Assembly (NCBI GenBank): GCA_026388695.1
Contig: JAPLJH010000008.1
Location: forward strand, 1 to 63,990
Length of the DNA stretch: 63,990 nucleotides
Source: Deltaproteobacteria bacterium
GTDB taxonomy: Bacteria; Desulfobacterota; Desulfobulbia; Desulfobulbales; Desulfurivibrionaceae
Direction of reading: 5' to 3'
Below, one piece after another: positions 26,577 to 36,625 of this stretch. Every line of letters begins with the position of its first letter. Within the stretch, counting starts at the first letter, position 1. Position numbers and translations under genes: made by a program. The notes beneath the pieces are model-generated. The model ran no database searches. It saw only the letters and a program-made list of their open reading frames with translations, and was not told the DNA's origin.

Positions 26577-26688
26577 CCGGTAAGCGTCCACCAGTGCCGC
26601 AGATGCGCGAAAGAGGTCTTCGAAGTGTGCTTTTGCACATGAGCTGGCCGATGACAAAGCAGATGTGGTGCTGGTGGACGCTTACCGG
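26577..26688 (-). repeat. Dispersed palindromic element, copy 4 (ruvC/ruvA junction), divergent arms
   Basis: A perfect 18-bp terminal inverted repeat, CCGGTAAGCGTCCACCAG and its complement, encloses the same core as the other copies (TGCCGCAGATGCGCGAAAGA ... GAGCTGGCCGATGACAAAGC). The arms differ in sequence from copies 1-3 but are fully self-complementary. TTA at 26682-26684 is the ruvC stop codon. Confidence 0.85.
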
Positions 26689-27182
26689 TGGCTGGCGCGG
26701 CAGATGGCCACGGCCAAAGCGTCGGCTGCGTCATGGCTGGGCGAGGCGACAAGCTTCAAGAGAACCCGAACCATCTGCTGCACCTGCTCTTTCGGCGCCT
26801 GGCCATACCCGGTCACCGCCTGTTTCACCACGCTGGGGCTGTATTCCTCCAGGAGCAGGCCATGCTGCCTGGCGGCCAGGATAAGCACCCCGCGGGCATG
26901 GCCGAGCTTCAAAGCCGAACGGGGATTGATGGCGGTGAAGATATCCTCAATCCCGGCCAGCTGCGGCTTATGGGCGGCAATGACCTCGCGGATGCCGTCG
27001 TAAATCTCTTCAAGCCGCTCGGGAAACGGCTTTTTTTCCGAGGTCCGGATCACCCCGCAGGTGACAAAGGTAAGGGCATGGCCCTGGCGGTCGATCACCC
27101 CGTAGCCGGTAGCGCGCGAGCCGGGATCAATCCCGAGGATGCGGACTATTTCCGCCCCTGCCTTGGCTTTGCCTGGGGTCAT
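26682..27182 (-). CDS. ruvC: Crossover junction endodeoxyribonuclease RuvC
   Basis: RuvC cuts Holliday junctions symmetrically. The 166-residue protein has the RNase H-like core: ILGIDPGSRATGYGV with the first catalytic Asp, GIEDIFTAINPRSALKLGHA with the Glu, and PSHDAADALAVAICRA with the two C-terminal Asp residues. The last codons, ASHR then TAA, run into the palindromic arm, so the C-terminus appears to have been reset by the insertion without loss of the catalytic core. It follows yebC by 3 nt. Confidence 0.96.
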   Translation of the reverse strand: MTPGKAKAGAEIVRILGIDPGSRATGYGVIDRQGHALTFVTCGVIRTSEKKPFPERLEEIYDGIREVIAAHKPQLAGIEDIFTAINPRSALKLGHARGVLILAARQHGLLLEEYSPSVVKQAVTGYGQAPKEQVQQMVRVLLKLVASPSHDAADALAVAICRASHR

Positions 27183-27185
27183 AGC

Positions 27186-27935
27186 TTAGGAAATTTTTTC
27201 CATCAACTCATCGGGGATATCGAAATTGGCATGCACCTTTTGCACATCATCAAAATCCTCCAGGTTGTCGAGGAGCTTCATCAACGAGATGGCCGTCTTT
27301 TCCTCGGCAACCTCAATGGTGTTCTTGGGGATCATGGTGAGGGATGCCTCGACAAAAACGACTCCTGCTTTCTCCAGCGCCTCCCGCACCGCGTTGAACT
27401 CCTCGATAGCGGTCACCACCTGGAAGATCTCGCCGTCATCGATCATATCCTCGGCTCCGGCCTCGAGAGCCAGTTCCAGGAGCTTTTCCTCGTCAATCGC
27501 TCCCTTTTCCACCAAAATGGAGCCCTTCTTGTCAAACATATAGGAGACGCAGCCTGTCTCACCCAGGTTCCCGCCGGACTTGCCGAAGAAGAAGCGCACC
27601 TCGCCCACGGTCCGATTCCGGTTGTCGGTAAGACAATCAACAAGAACCGCCACCCCGCCCGGCCCGTAGCCTTCGTAGGTGATCTCCTCGTAGTTTACCC
27701 CTTCCAGCCCGCCTATCCCCTTCTTGATGGCCCGATCGATATTGTCCTTGGGCATGTTCACGGCTCTGGCCGAGACAATACCGGCCCGCAGCCGTGGATT
27801 GGCCTCGGGGTCACCGCCGCCCATGCGGGCAGCCACGGCGATTTCCTTGGCAAGCTTGGTGAACATCTTGCCGCGCTTGGCGTCCTGGGCGCCTTTACGA
27901 TGCTTGGTGTTGGCCCATTTTGAATGTCCGGACAT
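27186..27935 (-). CDS. yebC: YebC/TACO1-family protein
   Basis: YebC-family proteins are cytoplasmic; different members act as transcription factors or help translation through proline stretches. The 249-residue product begins with the diagnostic [20 protein letters not shown] and contains [34 protein letters not shown] and [19 protein letters not shown]. Length is normal. AAGGAGTAAATC precedes the ATG. yebC directly upstream of ruvC is a widespread arrangement and opens the yebC-ruvC-ruvA-ruvB-panB run. Confidence 0.96.
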   Translation of the reverse strand: MSGHSKWANTKHRKGAQDAKRGKMFTKLAKEIAVAARMGGGDPEANPRLRAGIVSARAVNMPKDNIDRAIKKGIGGLEGVNYEEITYEGYGPGGVAVLVDCLTDNRNRTVGEVRFFFGKSGGNLGETGCVSYMFDKKGSILVEKGAIDEEKLLELALEAGAEDMIDDGEIFQVVTAIEEFNAVREALEKAGVVFVEASLTMIPKNTIEVAEEKTAISLMKLLDNLEDFDDVQKVHANFDIPDELMEKIS

Positions 27936-28009
27936 GATTTACTCCTTGAGGTTAAAAATTAAAAATGCAGAGCTAGAAAAACCGGCCGTACCATCGCCCT
28001 CTGCATTGA

Positions 28010-28669
28010 TCATTCTGCCCTATTCATCTTCTTGAATCCCATCCCCAGCACAAAGACCTCACGGCTTTCCGGACGGGAACTTTTCGGCTTCACGATCTTG
28101 GTCAGGTTGAAATGGGGGCGAACCTCATCCACAAAGGCCTTGAAATCCTCGCCCTCAAACACCTTGCAATAAAAATTACCGCCCAGCTGCAACATCTCCT
28201 GGGCAATTGCCAGAACCCGCCGGGAAAGGTCCAAGGAGTGCTGCTGATCCGACCATTTGTTGCCGGTGGTGCGCGGGGCCATATCGCTGATAATCACCGC
28301 AAACTCCGGGCAAATACCGCGCACCTTGCCCAGCACCTCGGCACTCATGATGTCGCCGTGCAAAAAGGAAAACTTGGCGCTGTTGCCCTTGGTATTGATC
28401 TGCCCGAAGTTGAGGTCAACCCCAACCACTAGCCCCTGTGGGCCAACGGCCTGTGCCGCATACATGGACCAGCTACCCGGCTGGCAGCCCAGATCGAGCA
28501 CCGTGTCGCCCTTCTTCAGCAGCCCGTGTTTCTGCTGGGCCTCTTCCAGCTTGTACACCGAACGGGCGGGATAGCCTTCTTTTTTGGCCTTTTTGAAGTA
28601 GTGATCCTGAACTTCTTTCACAGGCCTGCCGCCTTGGTTGGGGTCTGCACGATTTCGAGAGTGCTCCAC
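28010..28669 (-). CDS. rlmE: 23S rRNA 2'-O-methyltransferase RlmE (FtsJ/RrmJ)
   Basis: RlmE methylates the ribose of U2552 in 23S rRNA late in 50S assembly, using S-adenosylmethionine. The 219-residue protein has the SAM site LDLGCQPGSWSMYAAQ and the K-D-K-E catalytic tetrad: Lys in ARSVYKL, Asp in ISDMAP, Lys in CKVFEG, and Glu in SRPESRE. The listed start is GTG 28667-28669. No clear Shine-Dalgarno sequence is seen, so the exact start is less sure. A possible sigma-70 promoter lies at 28694-28722. Confidence 0.93.
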   Translation of the reverse strand: MEHSRNRADPNQGGRPVKEVQDHYFKKAKKEGYPARSVYKLEEAQQKHGLLKKGDTVLDLGCQPGSWSMYAAQAVGPQGLVVGVDLNFGQINTKGNSAKFSFLHGDIMSAEVLGKVRGICPEFAVIISDMAPRTTGNKWSDQQHSLDLSRRVLAIAQEMLQLGGNFYCKVFEGEDFKAFVDEVRPHFNLTKIVKPKSSRPESREVFVLGMGFKKMNRAE

Positions 28670-28693
28670 AAAAACATCGTTGAAAAGCGGTTA

Positions 28694-28722
28694 TATTTAG
28701 CCTGTTTGTCGCGTCTTGACAA
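28694..28722 (-). promoter_or_regulatory. Possible sigma-70 promoter for rlmE
   Basis: On the minus strand TTGTCA (28722-28717) and TAAATA (28699-28694) are separated by 17 nt, ending 25 nt before the rlmE start. The -10 is only a fair match. The rest of 28723-28914 shows nothing notable. Confidence 0.4.
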
Positions 28723-28914
28723 GCATAATCCCTAGGGGATTGCGAGGGTGTTTGCGGAATTGACGAGGGCTAATAAGTAGGACAGCAGGCGAGGGACTAA
28801 TACAGAGTGGGATGGGAAGATCAATGCCGCCATTTCATTCACAGTCCCGCCAGCCACGACCCGATTCGCTTCGCACCGCCTTTCCCCTGATGCGGAACTT
28901 ACATGATGGCAGTC

Positions 28915-30015
28915 TCATTTCGAATCGACGAACCGTCCGGCGATAGCCTTCATCTCATCGGCAATAGCGGCAAAAGCATCGGTTACGTCCGGGTCGAAAT
29001 GACTTCCCTTGCCCGCCAGCATTATCTCAAGGGCCTTTTCGTGGGGGAGACTTTCCTTGTATACCCGACGACTGATCAGTGCATCAAAAACGTCTGCCAG
29101 GGCCATCAACCGGGCACAAATGGGAATCGCATCCCCGGACAACCCTTGGGGATACCCGCTGCCGTCCCATTTTTCATGGTGGCTCAGGGCAATCTGCTTG
29201 GAGCAGAACAAAAATTCTATCTCCATGCCGAGTTCGGCCTCGGCACGTTCAATAGCTTCCTTACCCAAGGTGGTGTGCGTCTTCATGATTTCGAACTCTT
29301 CCGGCTCAAATTTCCCAGGTTTGAGCAGGATGCTGTCGGGAATACCGATCTTGCCGATATCGTGAAGCGGGGCAGACTTGCACAGAATCTCTATCTGGCG
29401 TTGCGTTAGATAGGCGGAAAAACGCGGATGCGTTTTCAGTTTCTCGGCCAAGGCCCTGACGTACTGCTGGGTACGCCGTATATGGTTGCCGGTTTCATTG
29501 TCACGCGTTTCGGCAAGGGAAGCCATTGCCAGGATCGTCACATTCTGGATTGCCGTCACTTCCTGCGTTCGCCTAACAACCTCATTTTCCAGAAAGGTAT
29601 TTTGATCCCTGAGGAAATCACGGGCTACCTTATTTTCAAGGTGCGTCTTGACGCGGGCCAAAACGATGGGAGGACTGACCGGTTTTGTGATGTAGTCAAC
29701 CGCTCCCATTTCCAGACCCAGCTTTTCATCCTCCATTTCGCTCATCGCAGTCAGAAAAATGATGGGAATGTCGCCCGTGGCCGGATCTGACTTCAATTCC
29801 CGACAGACCTCGTAACCGGAAAGACCCGGCATCATGATATCAAGCAGAATAAGGTCGGGAGGATTTTCGCTCCGCGCAATCTTCAAGGCCCGTTCCCCGT
29901 TGCTGGCTCCCTTGACGGTGTAATGTTCCTTGAGCAGATTAAACATAAGGGTCAGGTTGTCGGGCGTGTCGTCTACGACGAGAACCGATGGTTTTGGTAA
30001 ATCGGACGGAGTCAT
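28915..30015 (-). CDS. Response regulator with HD-GYP c-di-GMP phosphodiesterase domain
   Basis: The 366-residue protein (ATG 30013-30015, after GGAGGTAACAAGGGA) joins a receiver (about 10-125, phospho-acceptor in [10 protein letters not shown]) to an HD-GYP domain (about 155-355). The HD motif [13 protein letters not shown] and the [14 protein letters not shown] motif are complete, so c-di-GMP hydrolysis is likely. It starts 7 nt after the stop of the large hybrid kinase gene, which should be its cognate phosphodonor. The pair would lower c-di-GMP in response to a signal, which links to the PilZ protein at 23.3 kb and to motility. Confidence 0.9.
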   Translation of the reverse strand: MTPSDLPKPSVLVVDDTPDNLTLMFNLLKEHYTVKGASNGERALKIARSENPPDLILLDIMMPGLSGYEVCRELKSDPATGDIPIIFLTAMSEMEDEKLGLEMGAVDYITKPVSPPIVLARVKTHLENKVARDFLRDQNTFLENEVVRRTQEVTAIQNVTILAMASLAETRDNETGNHIRRTQQYVRALAEKLKTHPRFSAYLTQRQIEILCKSAPLHDIGKIGIPDSILLKPGKFEPEEFEIMKTHTTLGKEAIERAEAELGMEIEFLFCSKQIALSHHEKWDGSGYPQGLSGDAIPICARLMALADVFDALISRRVYKESLPHEKALEIMLAGKGSHFDPDVTDAFAAIADEMKAIAGRFVDSK

Positions 30016-30022
30016 TCCCTTG

Positions 30023-33000
30023 TTACCTCCTTTCCCTTGATCCGTTGATGCCCCGCAAGGCCTCAATGGCGGCTTCAACATCAAAGCCTGCAACAGCCAA
30101 CGCTACCTTTTTTACCTCCTCGGCCAGAGGCGTTCCTTTAGTTGCCGCCACAAGCTCTTCGGCGGCATCACCGGCCGCGAGGTCATCGTTTTCCAGCAGC
30201 GCCAGCAGTCTTTCGAGCAGGGGTTGCAGCTCCCTTGTGTCAAGCGGAGCGGTATCAGCCACCGCCATATCTGCATCCAGGATTGCCAGGCCGTCGATAA
30301 CCGGCTGTAACGCATCAAGCGTCGCAGCCAACAAGCGGTCGATTTCATCCTGTGGGGCCATATCGCGACAGGCGCATTCCAATTGACCGGCGGTACGCTG
30401 CACCTCCTTTGCACCGATATTGCCGGCGGTTCCCTTGAGTGTGTGCGCCGCTCTAGCCGCTGCCGTGGAATCCGGATCCCGCCGCGCCAGCTCGAACGCC
30501 TCGGCAAAGTTGCCCTGGCTGCTCCGAAACTTGAGGAGCAATCTTCGGTAGAACGAAGGGTTGTTCATGGTGGTGGCAAGTCCGGCATTCGTGTCGATTC
30601 CGGGCAGATTCGGCAGCATCTCGAGAGGCATTTCGCTCATCGGCTGCGGGTCCGTGTCCGGCGCTGGGCCAACCGAGTTGGCCGGCACGATCCAGCGGGC
30701 GAGGGTCTCGAACATGGCATTAACGTTGAGCGGCTTGCCGATATGATCGCACATGCCCACGCTAAGAACCTTTTCCCGCTCTCCGGCGATGACATTGGCG
30801 GTCATCGCAATGATCGGCAACGTCGCCCAAGCCGGATTCAGGCGTATCCGGCGGGTTGCCGTGTAGCCGTCCATCACCGGCATCTGGCAGTCCATCAGCA
30901 CTCCGTCGAATCGAGCATCCTCGGCCAGCACGTCAAGCGCTTCCTGGCCGTTCGTGGCCAGCACGACCTCTATGCCGACATTTTCCAGCAGTTCCATCGC
31001 AAGTTCCTGATTCATTTCGTTGTCCTCCACCAGCAGCAGCCGTGCCCCCCGGAGTTTGCGCATGGCTTCGCTCTGCTGCAAAGCCCTTTTCGCTGTTCGT
31101 CCGCAGGGAATGACCGTCTTGCCCATCGTTTCGCCAATAGCCTCCAGCAGGGCCGAGGCGGTCACCGGCTTGGTCAGCACCGTGTGCACGGGGACGCCTC
31201 GCTTCTCTGCGGAGTTGAGCACATCCTCCCTACCGTAACCGGTGACCATGAGGACCTTCGGTTCATGGACAAATCCCGCTTCCCGCATCTTCTGGATACA
31301 TTCGACGCCATCGATGGAGGGCATCTTCCAATCCATGAGGACGAGGCCATAGGGCGCAGCCTGTCTGTCCGCCAAGTCGATCATTTCCAGCGCCTGGCGG
31401 CCATCGGTAGCCACTTCGACTTCCATGCCGTAGGTCTTGCACATGGTGGCCAAAATTTCCCGGGCAGCGGCGCTGTCATCGGCAACCAATACCCGGATTC
31501 CGGCCAATTCATCGGCGCGGATCATGCGGCGCGGCGTCTGCTCAGACTGAAGGCCGAACCTGGTATTAAAATGGAAGGTTGATCCCTTACCGTATTCGCT
31601 CTCCACCCATATTTTGCCATCCATCAGTTCCACAAGATTCTTGGAAATCACTAGTCCCAGGCCGGTGCCGCCATACTTACGGGTTGTCGAGCTGTCGGCC
31701 TGACTGAAGGATTGGAAGAGCTTCTGCTGATGTTCCTCGGTCATGCCGATCCCTGAATCCCGCACCCAGAAATGCAATTCCACCTCCTGGGGGGTGAGCG
31801 CCACGGGTTCAATACCGACGATGATTTCTCCGTACTCGGTGAATTTCAGGGCGTTATTGCCAAGATTCACGAGGACCTGTCCCAAACGTAACGGGTCACC
31901 TATGAGCGCGGTGGGAACCTCCGGGGAAATATTGAAGAGCAGCTCCAACCCCTTGTCCTCCGCCCGGATACCGAGCAGGTTGGCCAGGTTGTCCATGACG
32001 TCTTCCAACTGGAAACCAATCGTCTCCATTGACAGCTTGCCCGCCTCGATCTTGGAAAAATCGAGAATTTCGTTGATGATGCCAAGGAGGTTGTCGGCAG
32101 CGCGATGAATTTTCTGAACGTAGTTCTGCTGCTTGGCAGTAAGTTCCGTCTGTAGTGTCAGATACGACATGCCGATGATGGCATTCATCGGCGTACGGAT
32201 CTCGTGGCTCATGTTGGCCAAAAAATCCGCCTTGGCCTGGGACGCCCGCTCCGCTGCCTCCCGGGCGGCGGCCAGTTCGTCTTCGAACTGTTTACGCTCC
32301 GTCTGGTCCAGAACCACCTCAATCGCCCCGGTGATGATGCCGTCCGCATCGCGCAGTATCCCCGCACTGCCCTGGAGCCAGGCATTGCGTCCGCTCCGCA
32401 TGGTGACATTGCTCTCGGCAAAGAGCGTATCTCCCGTTTTCCGAACATGGCTGTAGGTGCTCTGCAGCAGTTCATGTTCCGGCAGGAATACCAGGTCGAT
32501 AAGAATCGGTCGGCGTTTGCCGTAGAACGCCACGGCATATTCGTGATCGCCCTTGCCAATGATGTCGGCAGCCTCAACGCCGGTCATCTGTTCAGCAGCG
32601 CGATTCCAAGCGGTGACGATACCGTCGCGGTCGATGACGAAAGTGGCTCCCGGCAGCAGGTCGATGATCTGGGTCAACTGGCGTTCCGATGCCTGCAACT
32701 CTTCCTCAAGTTGCTTGTGTTCCGTTATGTCGCGCACCGTCTCGATGCCGCCGGTGACGTTGCCCTGTGCGTCGTGCAGCAAGGTGGCGTAGGCCTGAAT
32801 CCAAAGCTCCTTGCCGTTGGGACGGATATAGGCCTCACCGGAGATGACATCGCCGTCAAGGCGGACGTACTGATATCTCTCATAGGCTTTCTGGGCGGGA
32901 AACAAGACAAAATCAATCATGATCGGTCGCCGTTCGCCGTAGAATGGTATCGCGTATTCGCGATTCCCCTTTCCGATCATGTCGATTGCCTTGGCGCCGG

Positions 33001-34177
33001 TCATCCGCTCGGCTGCACGGTTCCAGGCGGTGATGACGCCATTTTTGTCGACAACGAAGGCGGCGTCCGGAAATAGATCGATGATGTCGGCCAGCCTATG
33101 CTTGGATGCCTCCAACTCAATCTGGATGTTTTTGCGGTCGGTGATGTCCCGAACCGTTTCGATTCCGCCTACAATGTTGCCTAAGGCGTCGCGCAGCGGC
33201 GAGGCGCTGGCCTCGAACCACAGGCCGCGCGAGGCAATGAAGCCCTCGCCAACAAGAGTGTCTCCCCGCCTTGTGAAATGGCTGTATATTTTTTGGCACT
33301 CACTATCCGCCGCAGATAACAGGTCGATGAGGATTGGTCTGCGTTCGCCATAAAACGCCACAGTATATTCGTAATTGCCCTTGCCGATAATCTCTGCGGC
33401 TTTAACACCGGTCATCTCTTCGGCGGCCTGATTCCAAGCGGTGACAATGCCGCTGCTGTCGATGGCAAAGGTAGCGTCCGGCAAGTTATTGAGAATGGCC
33501 GCCATATGGTGATGCTGCTGTTCAGCGGCGGCTGTCAGGATTTCATTTTGGATGCGGAGACGCAAGGACTGCCCGATGGACATTGCGATATTTCTGGATG
33601 TAGCGAGATAGGCCACACCTACGACAACGGTACAAAACGCTATAAAATAATTGTAAAATCCTCCCTCAACAGCATGAAACGCCGCCATCACGAACAAAGG
33701 CGGAATAGCAAAATATGGGTAAAGCCCTGGAACAAGCGTCATGGAACCCAATGCTGCGCCACATGCCGACATTACTACTATATCGAAGAATCCCCACCGT
33801 TCATTATTTAATGCCATGTAGCCGACCATTTCCATCGCAACAAAAACACTCCCGCTAAAAATCGCCATCCTGACAAAACGGTTTTTCCAGGCGGGGATAT
33901 TGATTTCAAGGGGCGGGAGTTTCGAAAATTCCGTGATGGAACGGACACGGGCCACTATAACGATTGCCGCTAATACCTGTATCACTATCAAATGGTTTAA
34001 CGGGGCGGTTCCCCATAAAAAAATGGTCATGCAGAGGATAGTAACAGCCATCGCGACAAGCAGATGCTTTTGCTTGCAAAACAAAAACATCTGCTCGATG
34101 GCCACACGATCATCCAAGGTAAGGGAAGAGCCCGGGGCTTGCTCCTTGGATTTCTTCGACGATTTAAGGTTTTGCAC
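30023..34177 (-). CDS. Giant hybrid sensor kinase with three PAS domains, two receivers and Hpt
   Basis: At 1384 residues this is an unorthodox phosphorelay kinase. Order: membrane domain (about 40-200, five to six TM segments), three tandem PAS domains (about 225-610), HisKA with His near 657 in [13 protein letters not shown], HATPase with [11 protein letters not shown], receiver 1 (Asp near 949, VLMDWKMP), receiver 2 (Asp near 1095, VLMDCQMP) and a C-terminal Hpt domain (His near 1246, [10 protein letters not shown]). All phosphotransfer residues are present. The PAS copies share motifs such as FYGERRPI and [11 protein letters not shown]/D, indicating internal duplication. The HD-GYP regulator gene follows 7 nt later and is the likely output. 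The ligand is unknown. Confidence 0.9.
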   Translation of the reverse strand: MQNLKSSKKSKEQAPGSSLTLDDRVAIEQMFLFCKQKHLLVAMAVTILCMTIFLWGTAPLNHLIVIQVLAAIVIVARVRSITEFSKLPPLEINIPAWKNRFVRMAIFSGSVFVAMEMVGYMALNNERWGFFDIVVMSACGAALGSMTLVPGLYPYFAIPPLFVMAAFHAVEGGFYNYFIAFCTVVVGVAYLATSRNIAMSIGQSLRLRIQNEILTAAAEQQHHHMAAILNNLPDATFAIDSSGIVTAWNQAAEEMTGVKAAEIIGKGNYEYTVAFYGERRPILIDLLSAADSECQKIYSHFTRRGDTLVGEGFIASRGLWFEASASPLRDALGNIVGGIETVRDITDRKNIQIELEASKHRLADIIDLFPDAAFVVDKNGVITAWNRAAERMTGAKAIDMIGKGNREYAIPFYGERRPIMIDFVLFPAQKAYERYQYVRLDGDVISGEAYIRPNGKELWIQAYATLLHDAQGNVTGGIETVRDITEHKQLEEELQASERQLTQIIDLLPGATFVIDRDGIVTAWNRAAEQMTGVEAADIIGKGDHEYAVAFYGKRRPILIDLVFLPEHELLQSTYSHVRKTGDTLFAESNVTMRSGRNAWLQGSAGILRDADGIITGAIEVVLDQTERKQFEDELAAAREAAERASQAKADFLANMSHEIRTPMNAIIGMSYLTLQTELTAKQQNYVQKIHRAADNLLGIINEILDFSKIEAGKLSMETIGFQLEDVMDNLANLLGIRAEDKGLELLFNISPEVPTALIGDPLRLGQVLVNLGNNALKFTEYGEIIVGIEPVALTPQEVELHFWVRDSGIGMTEEHQQKLFQSFSQADSSTTRKYGGTGLGLVISKNLVELMDGKIWVESEYGKGSTFHFNTRFGLQSEQTPRRMIRADELAGIRVLVADDSAAAREILATMCKTYGMEVEVATDGRQALEMIDLADRQAAPYGLVLMDWKMPSIDGVECIQKMREAGFVHEPKVLMVTGYGREDVLNSAEKRGVPVHTVLTKPVTASALLEAIGETMGKTVIPCGRTAKRALQQSEAMRKLRGARLLLVEDNEMNQELAMELLENVGIEVVLATNGQEALDVLAEDARFDGVLMDCQMPVMDGYTATRRIRLNPAWATLPIIAMTANVIAGEREKVLSVGMCDHIGKPLNVNAMFETLARWIVPANSVGPAPDTDPQPMSEMPLEMLPNLPGIDTNAGLATTMNNPSFYRRLLLKFRSSQGNFAEAFELARRDPDSTAAARAAHTLKGTAGNIGAKEVQRTAGQLECACRDMAPQDEIDRLLAATLDALQPVIDGLAILDADMAVADTAPLDTRELQPLLERLLALLENDDLAAGDAAEELVAATKGTPLAEEVKKVALAVAGFDVEAAIEALRGINGSRERR

Positions 34178-34284
34178 TTTCTGTCCTCAGTGACCAAATT
34201 AAGCAACTAAAGCATCAGGTGTTCAATGACGTATTCAGCAAATCGTGGCCCACGAAAAATTTTATGCAAATAACATTTTAGGGC

Positions 34285-34455
34285 TTACGGTGTTGGCAAC
34301 CGCTCTTCAAACATGATGCTAAACTGGTTCAGGACGACTTTCCAGTTTTTTCTCGGCATCGCCCATTTTCTCAAGGTATTAGTCAGGAACAACCAGGGCA
34401 GCTTGAACGCGAAATACGAGATAATCCGTTGCCAGTTGCTCTGCACGATCAGGAC
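34285..34455 (-). pseudogene. Remnant of an IS256-family transposase C-terminus
   Basis: The 34178-34575 gap contains a minus-strand frame that ends with TLRKWAMPRKNWKVVLNQF then SIMFEERLPTP and a TAA at 34285-34287. This resembles the KKWTMPIRNWK-type tail of IS256-family transposases. Further upstream NWQRIISYFAFKLPW recalls the WERVIPFFAFP region. About 30 residues expected between the two parts are missing and there is no start codon or catalytic domain. No terminal inverted repeats were found. It is a dead fragment. Confidence 0.5.
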
Positions 34456-34575
34456 ATGCCATTATTATGAGCAAAATCTGTAAAATACCTTACAGTTAAA
34501 AAAGTCACCTGCTGGACTGGCTTATGCTGCCGCCGACAGGGCAACCCCAGAAAATCCCTACAGAGGTATCACCCG

Positions 34576-35304
34576 ATGAACGCAAGCAAGAAAATGACAT
34601 TCCGCGCCTGTTTGGTGCTCGCCGCCTCCCTGCTCCTGTGGAATCCTCTTCAGGCCAGCGCCGGAGCGGGAATGAGCGGAGGCGATGACCAAGCGATGCA
34701 GGGAGTCTCCGGCAAGGTGGTCGAAACCATGAACAGCGGCGGCTATACCTATGTCCTGGTGGAAAAGGATGCCACCAAGACCTGGGTGGCTCTGCCCCAG
34801 AGCGCAATCACGGTGGGCAGTGTAATCGCCTGCAAGCCGGGCATGGAGATGAACAACTTCAAAAGCACCTCGCTGAACCGGTCCTTCGAAAGCATCGTGT
34901 TTTCAGAAGGACTTGCCCCTGTCGGCCCCGTCGCCGCGTCAGCCCCAGCCGCTCCGTCAACTCCGTCTGAGGTAATCACGGTGAGCAAGGCCGATGGACC
35001 CAGTGCCCAAACCGTCGGCGAGATTTTTGAAAAGAAAGATACCCTGGCGAATAAGCCGGTGGCGATCCAGGGCAAGGTGGTCAAGGTCAGCCGCGGCATC
35101 ATGGGCAAGAACTGGCTGCATCTGCAAGACGGCACAGGCAGTCAGGCCGCAGGGACCAACGACCTGGTGGTCACCACCGATTCGCTGCCCGAAGTTGGGG
35201 CGGTGGTCACCATCAAGGGCAATCTTTCACGGGACCGCGACTTCGGCGCGGGATACCGTTACGGCGTGATTATCGAGAATGCCGAGGTGACCGGCAACAA
35301 GTGA
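34576..35304 (+). CDS. Exported protein with two OB-fold (NrfJ-like) regions
   Basis: A 242-residue protein with a signal peptide (about 1-30, LVLAASLLLWNPLQASA). A first OB-like segment follows (about 43-110, VSGKVVETMNSGGYTYVLVE), then a Pro/Ala-rich linker (about 115-135) and a second OB segment (about 150-235, GKVVKVSRGIMGKNWLHLQD). The G-Y-T-Y-V-x-V and GKNWLHLQDG motifs occur in small secreted DNA-binding-like/NrfJ-type proteins found in many anaerobes. The function is not known to me; a role in envelope redox or metal processes is only a guess. It appears to be monocistronic, with AGAGG before the ATG. Confidence 0.65.
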   Translation: MNASKKMTFRACLVLAASLLLWNPLQASAGAGMSGGDDQAMQGVSGKVVETMNSGGYTYVLVEKDATKTWVALPQSAITVGSVIACKPGMEMNNFKSTSLNRSFESIVFSEGLAPVGPVAASAPAAPSTPSEVITVSKADGPSAQTVGEIFEKKDTLANKPVAIQGKVVKVSRGIMGKNWLHLQDGTGSQAAGTNDLVVTTDSLPEVGAVVTIKGNLSRDRDFGAGYRYGVIIENAEVTGNK

Positions 35305-35388
35305 GGCTCAGGCTGCCAGGAAAGAAGGACGTGCATCATCCACTCTTCCTGGCAGTCCCTTGCGCACAGCAAACTTAGGTGAAAAAGC

Positions 35389-36528
35389 ATGATCCGTTTC
35401 CTGCTTCTTTATCTCTCCGTCTATCCCCTGGTCCACTACTATGCCCTCCGCAAGATTCGAGCGGCCTTTCTCCTTAGCAAAAAAGCCCATCTCTGCCTAG
35501 TCCTGTTCATGGCAACCATGATCGCGGCGCCGATCATGGTCCGGCTGGCCGAGCGGGCCGGGATCGAAACAGGCGCCAGATTCTGGGCCTATACAAGTTT
35601 TAGCTGGATGGGCTTGTTGTTCCTTTTCACAACCATTTCCGCTGCGGTTGATACGGTCTGTTACGCCATCCTGGCAACGGAAAAAATCCAAAAACGAAAA
35701 TTTTCCCTGCCGCGAGTATCGCCCCGGCAACTCTTTGCGAACCAGGCAATGCTGGCACTTGCCATGTACGGCTACGGGTTGTTCGAGGCAGCGAATATCC
35801 GTCTGGAACATATCGAGATCGCCAGCCCCAAGATTACGGCCAGCACCGGCAGGATCCGCATTGCCCAAATCTCGGACGTGCATCTGGGGCTCATTATCCG
35901 GGAGGAAAGACTCAAGCAAATCATTGCCCGAATACAGGAAGCACAACCCGATATTCTAGTCTCCACCGGCGATTTGCTCGACGGCCAGCTCAACCACCTC
36001 ACCACGGAAGCCGGGCTGCTGGCGGCGATCAACCCGCCCCTGGGCAAATTCGCCATCACCGGCAACCATGAGTTCTACGCCGGGATACAGGACGCCCTGG
36101 ATTTTACCAACGCCTCGGGCTTCACCATTCTGCGCCAACAGGGGATGATGGTCGGCGGCATCACTATTGTCGGGGTGGATGACCCGGCAGTCAAAGCTTT
36201 TGGCAACGGCCATGCCGAGTCGGAACACGATCTTCTCGCTACCCAGCCCAAAGAAAACTTCACGCTCCTGCTCAAACACCGGCCTGCGATTGATCCAAAC
36301 AGTCTGGGGCTTTTCGACCTCCAGCTCTCCGGCCACACCCACAAGGGCCAAATATTTCCCTTCAACCTGCTCACCTGGATTTTTTATCCCCAGCGGGCGG
36401 GACAGCTCACCGCGCTGAACAGCGGCCTTCTCTATCTAAGCCGAGGCACCGGCACCTGGGGTCCACCCATCCGCTTCTTGGCCCCGCCGGAGGTGACCAT
36501 CATCGATCTGCTGCCTGCAAAAAACTAA
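35389..36528 (+). CDS. Membrane-anchored metallophosphoesterase (YkuE/YaeI-like)
   Basis: The 379-residue protein has four hydrophobic segments in its first 130 residues and then a calcineurin-like phosphoesterase domain (about 155-375). The dimetal site is complete: ISDVHLG, VSTGDLLDG, ITGNHEF, a His in LLLKHRPAI and LSGHTHKGQ. Members act on phospholipid headgroups or nucleotides; the substrate here cannot be told. AGGTGA lies before the ATG. It is followed by a patatin-like gene about 100 nt downstream, so a shared role in membrane lipid turnover is possible. Confidence 0.85.
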   Translation: MIRFLLLYLSVYPLVHYYALRKIRAAFLLSKKAHLCLVLFMATMIAAPIMVRLAERAGIETGARFWAYTSFSWMGLLFLFTTISAAVDTVCYAILATEKIQKRKFSLPRVSPRQLFANQAMLALAMYGYGLFEAANIRLEHIEIASPKITASTGRIRIAQISDVHLGLIIREERLKQIIARIQEAQPDILVSTGDLLDGQLNHLTTEAGLLAAINPPLGKFAITGNHEFYAGIQDALDFTNASGFTILRQQGMMVGGITIVGVDDPAVKAFGNGHAESEHDLLATQPKENFTLLLKHRPAIDPNSLGLFDLQLSGHTHKGQIFPFNLLTWIFYPQRAGQLTALNSGLLYLSRGTGTWGPPIRFLAPPEVTIIDLLPAKN

Positions 36529-36625
36529 CTATCTTCCCATAATTGCGAGGCTATTGACAACAGCAACAGATTCCGCTACCTAACAAAGAAGAAGTCTCCT
36601 GCCAACCCACACATTTGGAGGGAAT

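Noticed and set aside
5502-26688. The four palindromic copies as a CRISPR array or attachment sites
   Set aside because: Copies are many kilobases apart, have internal hairpins and no spacers, and no integrase or cas gene is present.
34479-34496. CTGTAAAATACCTTACAG hairpin upstream of the OB-fold gene as an operator
   Set aside because: A 6-bp stem alone, without a nearby regulator gene or second copy, is not enough evidence.
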